64,000 nucleotides of DNA from Symbiodinium natans (lineage: Eukaryota > Sar > Dinophyceae > Suessiales > Symbiodiniaceae): the NCBI GenBank assembly GCA_905221605.1, contig CAJNDS010000001.1:2906025-2970024 (forward strand). Reading direction: 5' to 3'. The position numbers were made by a program, and so were the translations under genes. Under the pieces are notes generated by a model. The model saw nothing but the letters and a program-made list of their open reading frames with translations. It made no database searches and was not told the DNA's origin. Numbering within the stretch: position 1 is the stretch's first letter; every line of letters begins with the position of its first letter. Positions 21,549 to 32,404 of this stretch are shown here, piece after piece.

Positions 21549-22015
21549 GAGCCACCCCAGCAATTCACGTCAAGGCATCTTCGTGAACCTCTTGCGAACA
21601 AAGCCTGTGGTTTACAGCTTGCATTTTTGAGGCACCGACAGCTTGCAGGACAAAACAGGAAGCTTGGGGTTTAGGTTTTAGGGTTTCCCAGGGAGTTGGG
21701 CAGCATGGTTGTGCCAAAGGGCCGCGCTCCCCTAAAGGGCCCTAAACCCTAAACCCTAAACCCTAAACCCTAAACCCTAAACCCTAAACCCATCAATGGT
21801 AGTCCACGACGACACCCTCGGCCCGAACCCAAGACCCAAAAACGCAAAACCCTAAACCCTAAACCCTAAACCCTAAACCCTACACCCTACACCCTAAACC
21901 CTAAACCCTAAACCCTAAACCCTAAACCCTAAACCCTAAACCCTAAACCCTAAACCCTAAACCCTAAGCCCTAAGCCCTAAGCCCTAAGCCCTAAGCCCC
22001 AAGCTAAGCCTCAAG
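21549..22015. repeat. Intergenic interval and CCCTAAA arrays
   Basis: After the FG-GAP stop about 180 bp are free of repeats. CCCTAAA arrays then run at 21738-21791 and 21852-21990, the latter drifting to CCCTAAG at its right edge. Confidence 0.8.
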
Positions 22016-25000
22016 CCGATCGTGTGTGGTACATTGGCCACCAAGGCTTGAATTTCGGCGGCTGGTGCGTTGTTGCGAGGGATTGTATACGATCTAGTTT
22101 TCTAGGGGTGAAAAATTATGTGCTGGCTCTATCTGGCCCCAAAAGCCTGACGTAGTATGGTCTTTGCAAAAAAGCCCTAGAGCCAGAAACCCTACAACCC
22201 CTGAACCCTAAGCTCTAAACCCGAATCCTTAAAAGCCTCAACCAGTTAAATCCTAGGATGAGAGTCCTCGAGCCTTGCTGGAATCTACTTGAAGAAGCAC
22301 AGTAATATAGGGTTTAGAGTTTAGGGTTTTTTGGATAGGGGCTTTAAGAATTGGAGTAGGGTTTTGGGGCTATGATTGTACAGTTATAAAAAGGGACCAT
22401 AAGGGAATGCTGTTAGTATGTATTTCGACCCTTTTACGTCCCAGATACTTGGCTCAAGGGACGCCCTAAACCCTAAAACATGAACCAAGTAATTTTCTGA
22501 ACCTTAAGCCCCAAAACCTAAACCCTTAACCTTACAACCTAAACCCCCTCATTTTCCCCAAACCCCAAACCCTAAACCCTAAACCCCCCATATAGCTAGG
22601 AGGTACCTCCCTGTCGTCCACTCCCAGCTTTTTGGGGGTTGTGGCCTTGAGCATAAACGGTTTGAAGGGCTTACGGCTTGGGGCTTAGGGCTTAGGGTTA
22701 CGGGTTTAGAGTTTAGGATGTAGGGTTTAGGCATTTTCAAGCCATAACATCACCAGAGCCTGAGAAGCCTCTGCAGGCCATGAACGGCACCACGGATCAG
22801 GGTGTCCTCACGCAGCTCATGGCCAAAGAGCGTCTCGTTTTGCAGAACTATAGGGCTTGGTTCAAGGAACCCTAAACCCTAAACCCTAAACCCTACAAAC
22901 CCTAAACCCTAAACCCTTAGAGGGTTTAGGGTTTAGGGTGTCAATTGAAGTCCAAATGAGTCTGGTTCATAGTTTGGGGGTTCCTTGAGCTACTCCGCAA
23001 TCATTCAGTGTCCCTCTTTGGAGTTGGGGTTTAGGGTGGGAATAAAGATGTACACTTTCTATTTTATTATTTTTTTTTTGGGGGGGGGGGTTATAAGGGC
23101 TAGCCCCTGTTTTAGGAGATACACATATACCAGGGAAACCGACGCCCCAATCCCTACAGGCTTTTGGAGGTTCTGGGCAGTCCGGGCCCAAAGCCTAATT
23201 TTGGTTTAGGGTATTTTTTATAGTTTAGGGTTGAGGGTTTAGGGTTTAGGGGAAGGTTTCAGCTGAACTCTTGCGTTGGCTCTTTCTGCGTTTTGTGGCG
23301 GGTCTTGGCGTCTCAGGGAGTGGATGTTTAGGGTTCAGTGTTTAGGGTTTAGGGCTTCTGGGTACCCGTTTTTAATCAAGGGTTTCCCTAGCCGTTCCAC
23401 CTCAAGTATCGTTCCACCTCAATTTCAGCGTGCTGCTTCAGCGCGAAGCCCACGCGCTGAAGCAGCACCCAAAATCGAGGCAGCACCCAAATCGAGGCAG
23501 CATGCATTTGGCACGGGAGTTTGGCCTGGCATGTTTCTTCTCAAGCAAAATAGCCTTTCTAGCGAAACCCAGTTGATTTTCACAGCGTGCCACCTCGACT
23601 ATCGTTCCACCTCAATTTCAGCGTGCTGCTTCAGCGCGAAGCCCACGCGCTGAAGCAGCACCCAAAATCGAGGCAGCACCCAAAGCGAGGCGGAATGGCT
23701 ATGGAACTCCTTGATTTAAGGGGGCTATAACATGGATTCTGGTCTAGCTTGGGTGTATAGCAGGGGTGCCTCAAAAGTGGAGACATAGAAGCCCTCCACT
23801 GGTCAAGAATGCTGGCTACCCTAAACCCTAAACCCTAAACCCTAAACCCTAAACCCAAAACCCTAAGTCTGCTCAGGCAAGAGCTCAAGAATGCGCTGAA
23901 GGTGGGCATGTCTGTCGTCTTTCACACGTCTTGGCGTTGAGTTTCGGGAACTCCCTTGGACCTCTTAAGGCTGTACCCTTGGCCTGGGGACCCTAATATT
24001 AGGGGCATATAAGGAGCATATTAAGGGAACCTGTTAGGGGTACATCCTGAGGGTGTGTGTGATTCCGTCGACGGGAGGTTATGTGGTCACCTTCCTCGAA
24101 GGGTTCTAAGGTATTTTGCCAGGGTTTATAAGGGTTTATAAGGATTCCCCAAAATTAGGGGCCCATAGTAAGGGACCATGTAACTACCCCAAGAATGACA
24201 AAAGCATGGCGAGGCGGTTTTCGGAAAGCCTCACGAAATGGTGTTTGATGGAGGAGCTGGAAGGAATCTCGAAACCCTAAACCCTAAAGCCCCCGACAGG
24301 GATTCGAAGGCGGCATGGTCAGGGGAGGGGTTGAGCGTGCCAGAACCTTTCCCTCAGGCAAGAACCACAAACACATCTTTATACAACTGCGTCCTTGTAA
24401 GGAGGGGTGGGGGGCAAGCACAAGCTTCCTTAGCCAACCCAACAACTTTACCCAAAAACTTTCAACCGTCTTCGGTGACTTAAAGGCCCTGTCGGGGCTA
24501 AAGCTGCTTTACCCTAAACCCTAAAAGCCTAAACCCTAAGCCCTAAGCCCTAAACCCGAAGCCCTAAACCAGCATGATGCGTGCGGAGTCCCACGCCTTC
24601 GCGTTAAATTTGCGACCAGGAGGCTCCCTTTGGCGACCCAACGGAAACGACGACGGTGCCGATGTCAGTCAGGGGTTCAGGGTAAGCGGTTTTGAGGCCA
24701 AGGGCCTCCTACACTTCTCAGTCCTGTCCGACCCCATATGCATAGCCCGAAGATTCCATGTACCCAAATAGGGAAGACTTGGGCCTTAAAGTACCTCCTA
24801 TTTAGAGACTTTAGGGCCCCCAGTGCATCATAATGAGGTACATGGACCCTTAGGGTAGAGGCACTTGGGTGCTTAAACCCTAAACCCCTAGAGCCCGAGG
24901 CCCTTAGGCCCTAAACCCTGGATTTCCCTTCTCTCATCGAGGGGGTGTTTAGCTTCATCTTGCCCGCCCCCTCCCAAGACCACACCCTCCTTTGCCAACC

Positions 25001-26608
25001 CCCCTCTCCTGCTCCGCTGCCCCGAAACAACACCCTAAAGGTTTACCCTTAACCCTCAACCCTTAACCCTTACCCCTTAACCCCTAACCCTACACCCTAC
25101 ACCCTACACCCTACTTTGGGGTTCAGGGTTAAACCCTGAACCGTAAACTCTTGGAGCTTCGAGGTTTGGGTTTGGGCTTTAGTCCCTGGGTCGCCACGGA
25201 GCCCCAAAAGCGCTCTCTCGGATGTTCAGAGTTTGGGTTGAGGGTTTGGGGTCTAGGGTTTGGGGTTTCGGGGTTTATATAGGGGTTTACGGTTTGGGGC
25301 GTGGGGTTTAGGTTCTCCTGAATTGCAATGACCTACGGCCTCGGCATGTGGGGGAGGCGGGGGGAGTAGCGCTGCATCCTTACAACCCTGGCCCACTGGA
25401 AGTGCAAGGTCTGCCAAATCGCTCTTCTGGGAACCTGGGGGGGGGGGGGGGGGGAGCGTGACCAATCGTGACCATGCGTAGTTGGCTGCAGTCCATGGGA
25501 GCCCTCTGAATCACCGAAGGGTGAGGAGCATACTGGGAGGGCGAGCCAAAGTCTGCCAAGAGTTTGGATCAACGCCCCTAATAGCCCTAAACCATCCTAA
25601 AAGCCCTAAGCTCTGACCCTAAATCCTAGACCCTGGGTGTGCAAGAAGCATTGCCTGAAGCTAATCTTCAATAGAAGGCCCTCTTGACTTCGAGTTTGGA
25701 TTTGGGGTTTTAGGATTTAGGGCTTACGATTCAGGGGCGTCTTTCTGGGGGTTCCGGACTCAGGGCCTAACACTCCAGGATAAGGAGCTGCAGACCGGCT
25801 GTAGCCGAAGAATTGCAAGGGTGAGCAAGGTCATGCAGGACACCATGGCCCAGACAGACGGGGAGCACCCCTAAACCCTAAACCCTAAACCCTAAACCCC
25901 TAAACCCCTAAACCCCAAACCCTAAACCCTAAACCCTAAACCCTAAACCCTAAACCCACAGCCAAAGCCTTGCGACTTAGAAACCTTGTGCGTTGGAAGC
26001 AGAGGTGGAGCATGCTCTGGCAGCAGAAAGGAGGCTTCATGGGTTCAAGTCTGGGAGCTCTGAAGGTAGTAAGGCAGTTGCTTCTTGGCTTCTTTAAATG
26101 CTTCCTCTTGACGAAGGAGAGCACCCTACAACCCAAGCCCTTCAACCCCAACCAAGCACCCCCAATCCCCAAACCCTCAAACCTAAAACCCTTCCCCCAC
26201 CCGCCCCCCCCACCCCCCCCCCCCTAAACCCTAAACCCTAAACCCTAAACCCTAAAAACCCTAAACCCTACCTAACCCTAAACCCTAAACCCTAAACCCT
26301 AAACCCTAAACCCTAAACCCTAAACCCTAAACCCTAAACCCTAAACCCTAAACCCTAAACCCTAAACCCTAAACCCTAAACCCTAAACCCAACCGATGCA
26401 AGAGCAGCAGCTAGAGATTCGGCGGCAGCAGCTAGATTTGAAGGAGCAGCAGCTAGTTTTGAGGGAGCAGCAGCTAGCGTTGAGGGAGCAGCAAACACAG
26501 CTGACCGAGCAGGAAGTACAGGAGCGCTTGGAGCAAGTACAGGAGCGGGAGCAGCAATTTCAGGAGCTGCGGGTCCAAATGCTGGTGTGGCTTGAACGCT
26601 TGCAATGA
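22016..26608 (+). CDS. Unidentified multi-exon gene ending in a Gln-rich coiled coil
   Basis: Candidate exons: 22016-22151 (ADRVWYIGHQGLNFGGWC), 22257-22301, 22742-22859 (TTDQGVLTQLMAKERLVLQN), 23263-23319 (ELLRWLFLRFVAGLGV), 23877-23901, 24300-24396 (FEGGMVRGGVERARTFPSGK), 24573-24663, 25370-25408, 25492-25520, 25779-25820, 25962-26065 and terminal 26405-26608 with TGA. The last exon is certain to look like protein: heptad-like EQQLxLREQQL repeats for about 67 residues. Frame is ambiguous in several middle exons (24573, 25492, 25962 are open in two frames), and not all junctions agree, so exons are probably missing. The gene could also be two genes. Function unknown. Confidence 0.45.
23405..23690. 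repeat. Duplicated hairpin block
   Basis: Two copies (about 23405-23490 and 23591-23675) of a block whose core, GTGCTGCTTCAGCGCG, faces CGCGCTGAAGCAGCAC. Around them the words GTTCCACCTC and GAGGCAGCACCC also mirror each other, so the whole 285 bp can fold. Confidence 0.7.
26221..26393. repeat. CCCTAAA array
   Basis: About 23 units, preceded by a C-run and followed within 12 bp by the coiled-coil exon. Confidence 0.95.
26405..26608 (+). CDS. Terminal coiled-coil exon
   Basis: Starts after GCAAGAG in phase 0 and reads QQLEIRRQQLDLKEQQLVL then similar repeats to ELRVQMLVWLERLQ and TGA. The unit of 7 residues is also visible at DNA level (GAGCAGCAGCTAG). It directly follows a 170-bp CCCTAAA array. 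Confidence 0.7.
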   Translation, partial: QQLEIRRQQLDLKEQQLVLREQQLALREQQTQLTEQEVQERLEQVQEREQQFQELRVQMLVWLERLQ

Positions 26609-26683
26609 GATGGTGGATGTGGGCTCTGTTTTCCTGCTTGGCGTTGCTCCGCTAAACCCTAATTAAGCCCTAAACCCTAAACC

Positions 26684-26902
26684 CTAAACCCTAGACCTTA
26701 GACCCTAGACCCTAGACCCTAGACCCTAAACCCTAGACCTTAGACCCTAGACCCTAGACCCTAGACCCTAGATCCTAGACCCTAGACCCTAGACCCTAAA
26801 CCCTAGACCCTAGACCCTAAACCCTAAACCCTAAATCCTAAACCCTAGACCCAAGACCCTAGACCCTAGACGACCCTAAACCCTAAATCCTAAACCCTAC
26901 AC
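26684..26902. repeat. CCCTAGA variant array
   Basis: CTAGACC units interspersed with CTAAACC and CTAAATC, arranged in longer sub-repeats. It lies just after the coiled-coil gene. Confidence 0.9.
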
Positions 26903-27000
26903 TCTGGCCACCGAACTAGGTGCCTCGTCACCATTGCTCCGACGAAGTTGTCGCGGCGCATGGCGGGGTCACGCGGGCGGCAGGGCCCTCACTTCTGTGG

Positions 27001-27345
27001 TTTAGGGTTCAGGGTTTAGGGGTTTAGGGGTTTAGGGGTTTAGGGGTTTAGGGGTTTAGGGGTTTAGGGGTTTAGGGGTTTAGGGGTTTAGGGGTTTAGG
27101 GGTTTAGGGGTTTAGGGTTTAGGGTTTAGGGGTTTGGGGTTTGGGTTTTTAGGGGGGTTTAGGGGTTTAGGGGTTTAGGGGTTTAGGGGTTTAGGGGTTT
27201 AGGGGTTTAGGGGTTTTAGGGTTAGGGGGTTAGGGGGGTTTACGGGTTTAGGGGTTTAGGGGTTTAGGGGTTTAGGGGTTTAGGGGTTTAGGGGTTTAGG
27301 GGTTTAGGGGTTTAGGGGTTTAGGGGTTTAGGGGTTTGGGGTGCA
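27001..27345. repeat. TTTAGGGG variant array
   Basis: About 40 octamers of TTTAGGGG with a central disturbed patch. A third expansion variant besides TTTAGGG and TTTAGGGGG. Confidence 0.92.
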
Positions 27346-27545
27346 GGGTTTCCGGGTTTAGGGTTTCGGGGTTTGGGGTTTAGGGCACGTACATGTACCT
27401 CAAGAGGATATACTTGGGCCTCAAGCACCATTTTTACAGAAAATACCGCTATCATTGGCGACCCTGCAGCCTAAAACTTAGGGTTTAGGGCTTAAGGCTA
27501 ACACCCTGCACACCCTCAACTGAGGCGCAGGACTTCTAGCTTCAG

Positions 27546-30500
27546 GGTCTTGCATCCTTTCCATGCCTCTGAAAAAAAGAGTCGGCCATCACTTCACCAC
27601 CGAATTAGCCCCTAGACCCTAGGCCCGAACCCCTAAACCCTAGACCCTAAACCCTAAACCCTAAACCCTAAATAGAAGCTGATACTTCGCCCGCATTTTA
27701 AGCTACGCAAATGGCTGTACTTTCTGAGTCACCTGACCAAACCGGATGTCTAAGCCAAACTGCCTCAGACGCCTTGGTAGCCCAGTTGTTTTCCCCTCTC
27801 TTTTAGGGTTTAGGGTTTAGGGTTTAGGGTTGAGGGTTCCATTCTAAAATCGCCAACCCAAAAAGGGTAACCTCGTAAGTAGATGGTTACTGGGCAACCA
27901 AGGCAAGAAGCTGCAAGGAATTATAGGGTGTAGGGTGTGGGGTTTAGGGTTTAGGGTTTAGGGTTTAGGGTTTAGGGTTTAGGGTTTAGGGTTTAGGGTT
28001 TAGGGTTTAGGGTTGGGGCTGAGGCTTCTGTTGGGTGTGTAGGTCTTCACTTGTAGGGGCTCAGGGTTTGCTCGAAGCCCTGTAGCTCTGAACCTGACAT
28101 GGTGTAGGGTTGAGGGCGTGCTAAACCGTACCCCCCCCAAACCCTAAACCCGAAGCTCTAGCCCTAAACCCTAAACTAAACCCTAAACCCTAAACCCTAA
28201 ACCCCTAAACCCTAAACCAGATTTTGCTCGTCCCCCCCCCCCCCCCCCCCCCCCCCCTTCCCCCCCTGGCCTGTGCAAGCCCAGGTCATCGAGGCCTGCG
28301 GAGCATCCCGAATTTTGGGATTTAGGGTTCAGGGTTTCGGGCTTAGGGTTCAGGGTTTAGGGTTTAGGGTTTAGGATTCAGGGTTTAGGGACAAATTTCC
28401 AGCCTTCCCACCTACCCCTACTTCCAGCCTTCCCACCTACCCCTACACCCCAAACCTTCCTTAGGGGTTCTCACTTCAGCGCGCTGATGCGGGTTTCGGG
28501 TCTAGGCTTCAGGCTTTAGTGACTCTAGGGCCTAGTTAGGGTTTAGGGTTTAGGGTTTAGGGTTTAGGGTTTAGAGTTTAGGGCTTTTGCATGGGGGCCT
28601 CAGATTCCTGAAAAGCTCCAAGCAGCAGAACGGGTTTCCGTTCTTTTCCACCGTGGGTTCTAGGGCATACTGCTTCGTTCTCGGGTTTAGGGTTTAGGGT
28701 TTAGGGTTTAGGGTTTAGGGTTTAGGGTTTAGGGTTTAGGGTTTAGGGTTAGTTTTGAGGGCTGTATTGAGTTGCCAAAGGTCGCCATCAAAACTCGCGT
28801 CCTTAGGGTTCATGTACCTGTGTAGTATATACTTGGGCCCTACAGCTACTATCCTGAATTTTCGGAAGTCCCCTAATATAGACCCCCAAACAGTCGGATC
28901 CCCTTACAATACGGACCCCAATAACGTACCCCCAATTTCGTAAACCCCTGTATGGGAACCCCCTTTAAGGCCCAAGTATATGCTCTAAACGTACATGGAC
29001 CAAGAGAGGAACAGCTGAAGAGCCAGGGCTGGAGAAGTGAGCAAGCACGCGTGTGCAAGTGGTTGCACGGACGACCTGACAAGCCCGAAACCCTAAACCC
29101 CTAAACCCCAAACCCTAAACCCTAAACCCTAAACCCTAAACCCTAAACCCCGCGAGGCGGAGCTGGCGCGATGTTGCTGGGAAGTGGAGCAGCTCTCGAA
29201 GAGCCAGGCCTGGCTTCGAGGGAGTTGCGGGAGTAGGGTGTGGGGTTTAGGGTTTGGGGTTTAGGGGTAGGGTTTAGGGTTTCGGGTTTAGGCTTTAGGG
29301 TTTAGGGTTTAGGGTTTAGGGTGTAGGGTGTAGGGTGTAGGGTGTAGGGTTTGAGGGCCAAATGCCAAAAGCCCTAAACCCTAAATCCCTAAACCCTAAA
29401 CCCTAAACTTCAAGCCCTAAGCGCTAAATCCTAAACTTTAAACCCGAGACTTTACCCGGTAAACCCTAAACCCTAAACCCTAAACCCTAAACCCTAAACC
29501 CTAAACCCTAACCCTAAACCCTAACCCTAAACCCTAAACCCTATTTTAACCCCCAAACCCTAAACCCTAAACCCTATTTCAATCCCTAAACCATAAACCC
29601 TAAGCCCTAAACCCTAAACCCTGAGCCCTAACCTCAGAAAGGACCAGACGAACTTGGCCTCTGCGCTGATCAACGCTGGGGTTCTCAGGCCCGGCTTTAG
29701 GGTTTAGGGTTTAGGGTTTGGGGTTTAGGGTTTAGGGTTAGGGTTTAGGGTTTAGGGTTTAGGGTTTAGGGTTTAGGGTTAGGGTTTATGCAGGGTTTAG
29801 GGTTTAGGGTTTAGTGTTTTGAGGGTCTCAGGCGCAGGGCCGGGGAGTTGGGGGGAATCGGGTTTAGGGTGTAGGGTTTATAAGGTTTCGGATTTAGGTT
29901 CTATAGGGTTTAGTGTTTAGGGGTTTTTGGGTTTCAGGCTGTAGGGTGTTTGCGCAGTAGGGTTTTGGGTTTTTTGGGGTCTCCGGCTTTAAGGGGTTTG
30001 GGGAATAGGGTTTAGGGCTTAGGATGCTTTAGGGTTTAGGATGGTTTAGGGCTTGGGGTTCGCGTTTAGGGCAGGATTGCTTGCACGGAGGCAAAGTTGC
30101 ACTTTTCGAACTTCCGTTGCTCGAGTCCTAACCCTAAGCCCCAGACTCTAAACCTCATCCGGCAGCGCTGGGTTTGCGGGGCTCTTGGCCGCTGTCCGGC
30201 GTCACAGTCAGTCCTGCTGTCCAAAAAGGCTTTAGTGGTTAGAGTGTAGGATCGCCTGGTGGCGGTATCAAGGGAATAAAGGAGGGACCCTTATTAGGGA
30301 CCTTAGGGGATATGTAGGGGCTGCGTAGGTATATCGGGACGAGATAAGGTATATACAGGGTCATATATGGGTTATAATAGGGGAAAGACAATAAGGGTTC
30401 TTTCTAGGGGGCCCTCCTTATACCCCTTGAGAAGCACATGACAGCCCCCTTCAAACCCAAAAGTTTACCTTTTTCTTATTCCTAGGTTACTCCTGGGTCT

Positions 30501-30885
30501 AGTCTGAATATGGTCGGAAGTTACCTGAACCTTGAAAGCTATACCCATGCAGGCTGCGAATGTTCGACATTGCTGCTGGGCGGGCACTAAACCCTGAACC
30601 CATAAACGCTAAACCCTTGCTAAACCCTAAACCCTCAACCCTAAACCCTAAACAGCCTAAACACCTCTAGGGCCTTGGGGATGTGGTAGTTTAGGGCCTC
30701 CGAGTAAGCATTTCCCTCTTATCTAGAGGGGTGATTGGCCCTTGGGTTGTATATATGCATATATATATATATATATATGCATATATATATATATATATAT
30801 ATAGGGTATATAGGGGTCCCCTTACTACCCTAAGATCGAATTGGCTAGCCAAATCGAAAGCTGTTTTAGGAGGTGCAGGGTTTGA
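27546..30885 (+). CDS. Unidentified multi-exon gene
   Basis: Candidate exons: 27546-27610 (SCILSMPLKKRVGHHFTTEL), 27676-27747 (KLILRPHFKLRKWLYFLSHL), 28280-28316, 28614-28633, 28760-28807 (GCIELPKVAIKTRVLR), 29009-29085 (EQLKSQGWRSEQARVCKWLH), 29157-29232 (AELARCCWEVEQLSKSQAW), 29638-29680 (KDQTNLASALINAG), 30075-30124 (DCLHGGKVALFELPLL), 30166-30206 (AGFAGLLAAVRRH), 30553-30586 and 30835-30885 (IELASQIESCFRRC, TGA). The 28760/29009 and 30075/30166 junctions are phase-consistent. An ATG with GGCGC before it at 26960 could be the start. No family was recognised; the HGGKVALFELPLL strand is faintly kinase-like, but that is a guess. Confidence 0.5.
28808..29008. mobile_element. Introner-like element, family V
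   Basis: Predicted intron after ..KTRVLR, starting GTTCATGTACCT..GTATATACTTGGGCC; the right side has GGCCCAAGTATATGC..GTACATGGAC before CAAGAGAG. Inverted ends coincide with the splice sites. The interior carries AATACGGACCCCAATAACGTACCCC, as in other elements. A solo end lies at 27386-27418. Confidence 0.65.
29461..29550. repeat. CCCTAAA array
   Basis: Canonical heptamers with CCCTAA slips, inside an intron of the 27.5-30.9 kb gene. Confidence 0.9.
30750..30806. repeat. (TA)n with TGCA interruptions
   Basis: Alternating TATATA with ATGCAT inside the last intron of the 27.5-30.9 kb gene, like the (TA)n at the edge of the intron at 18756. Confidence 0.9.
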
Positions 30886-31249
30886 AGCTTTCGGGTGCTG
30901 AGCTTCGGGATGTTTGGGTTTAACCAGGGTTGGGGGAGAGGGTTTAGGGTTTGGGGTTGAGGGTTGAGGGTTGCGGGTTGCGGGTTGAGGGTTGATAGGG
31001 TTTAGGGTTGGGGGAGAGGAGGGGAGTATGGCAACTTGTCATCCGCTGCACTCAGGATACCTGGCCCAAACGTAAACTTCTCAAACGCTGACATGTAAGC
31101 CGAAAAGTTGGAATTTTTCAACCCTAGACGTATATGCCTGCATGCACGCATGAACTGCCGACAGTTTGCTTGACTTTGTTCGTAGACAAGTACTAAATTA
31201 CTAAAAATGGGGAACAATACTTTCCTCACCTTAGTATTTGTAGATGTAG

Positions 31250-32373
31250 ATGTCCATCTCCAAGGACGGCGCGTATGAAGATTTGCAGCGGGCCACCACG
31301 TTGCAGACGCCTGCTGGCTCAGAGATGTATCAACGGTTGTAGAGAACAGGGATTATAGGTTTTAGGGTTCGTGTTTTGATTCGGGGTTTTAGGTTCAGGG
31401 CTCGCAGCCACTAAGGCTTGCAGCCCCTAGTCCAGTACTACGTTCGACTGTGACTTAAGATGTCAATGGACCATAGGCAAGGTTGGATTTCCTGGTCATC
31501 TGCGTCTAACCGTCTAATCTCTGTCTCTAGGACCGAGTCAAACTTTAGGTCCCAAAGAGAAGAAGTAAGGGTACGCCAATCTTGGGTGCTGTTGTACCCG
31601 CTTTACGTACCGTGAAGAGAATACTGAGTTACCGCGAGGCGGGGTCAGTCAACAACGCCCTCATGATCCGTTCCTGGCCGTTGTTGCCGTGAGACCTCCC
31701 TCATAAGGCCCTGAGTTTCCAACCCCAAGCAAGGTAATATAGGGTCGGAATAAATACTAATAGTATTCCCTGATGGTCCCTTTCTAAACATACTATAACA
31801 CCGCGCAAAACCCTGTAGTACCATCTCGGCACAAGTCAACTGAACTGGAAATCACCTCCCCCCCCCCATCCTCCTTAGGGGCGAAATGGGTTTAGGGTTT
31901 AGGGTGCAGGGTTTAGGGTTGAGGGTAATTGCATCAAGAATGAAGGGAGCCAGGACGAGACAGAAGAACCCCCAGCAAGACTCCATTTCCTGGCTCACAT
32001 CAATCCCAATCAGGACCCCAAAAGGGATCATAATTTGGAGATACAACCACGTGACCCAATACTTCAAATATGCAGCATACCTTAAATCTTTCAATCGGGG
32101 GACCTTAATGTGTTGATCTCATTGTAAGTCAATTGAATATGATATGCCTCCAGCACATGTGGACAGAGATGATTTCAACCAATACCTACACTATATCTAT
32201 ATATGTATTTACATGTTCATTCAACCAGTATATTAAAACATAAACACACATATTCTTTGCATATATACATACATACATACATACATACATACATACATAC
32301 ATACATACATACATACATACATACATACATACATACATACATACATACATACATACATACATACATACATACA

Positions 32374-32404
<31 letters not shown>

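Noticed and set aside
31549-31690. Alternative reading KGTPILGAVVPALRTVKR...
   Set aside because: Open for 47 codons, but the frame joined in phase from 31335 (REEVRVRQSWVLLYP) is the better supported one; kept as an alternative only.
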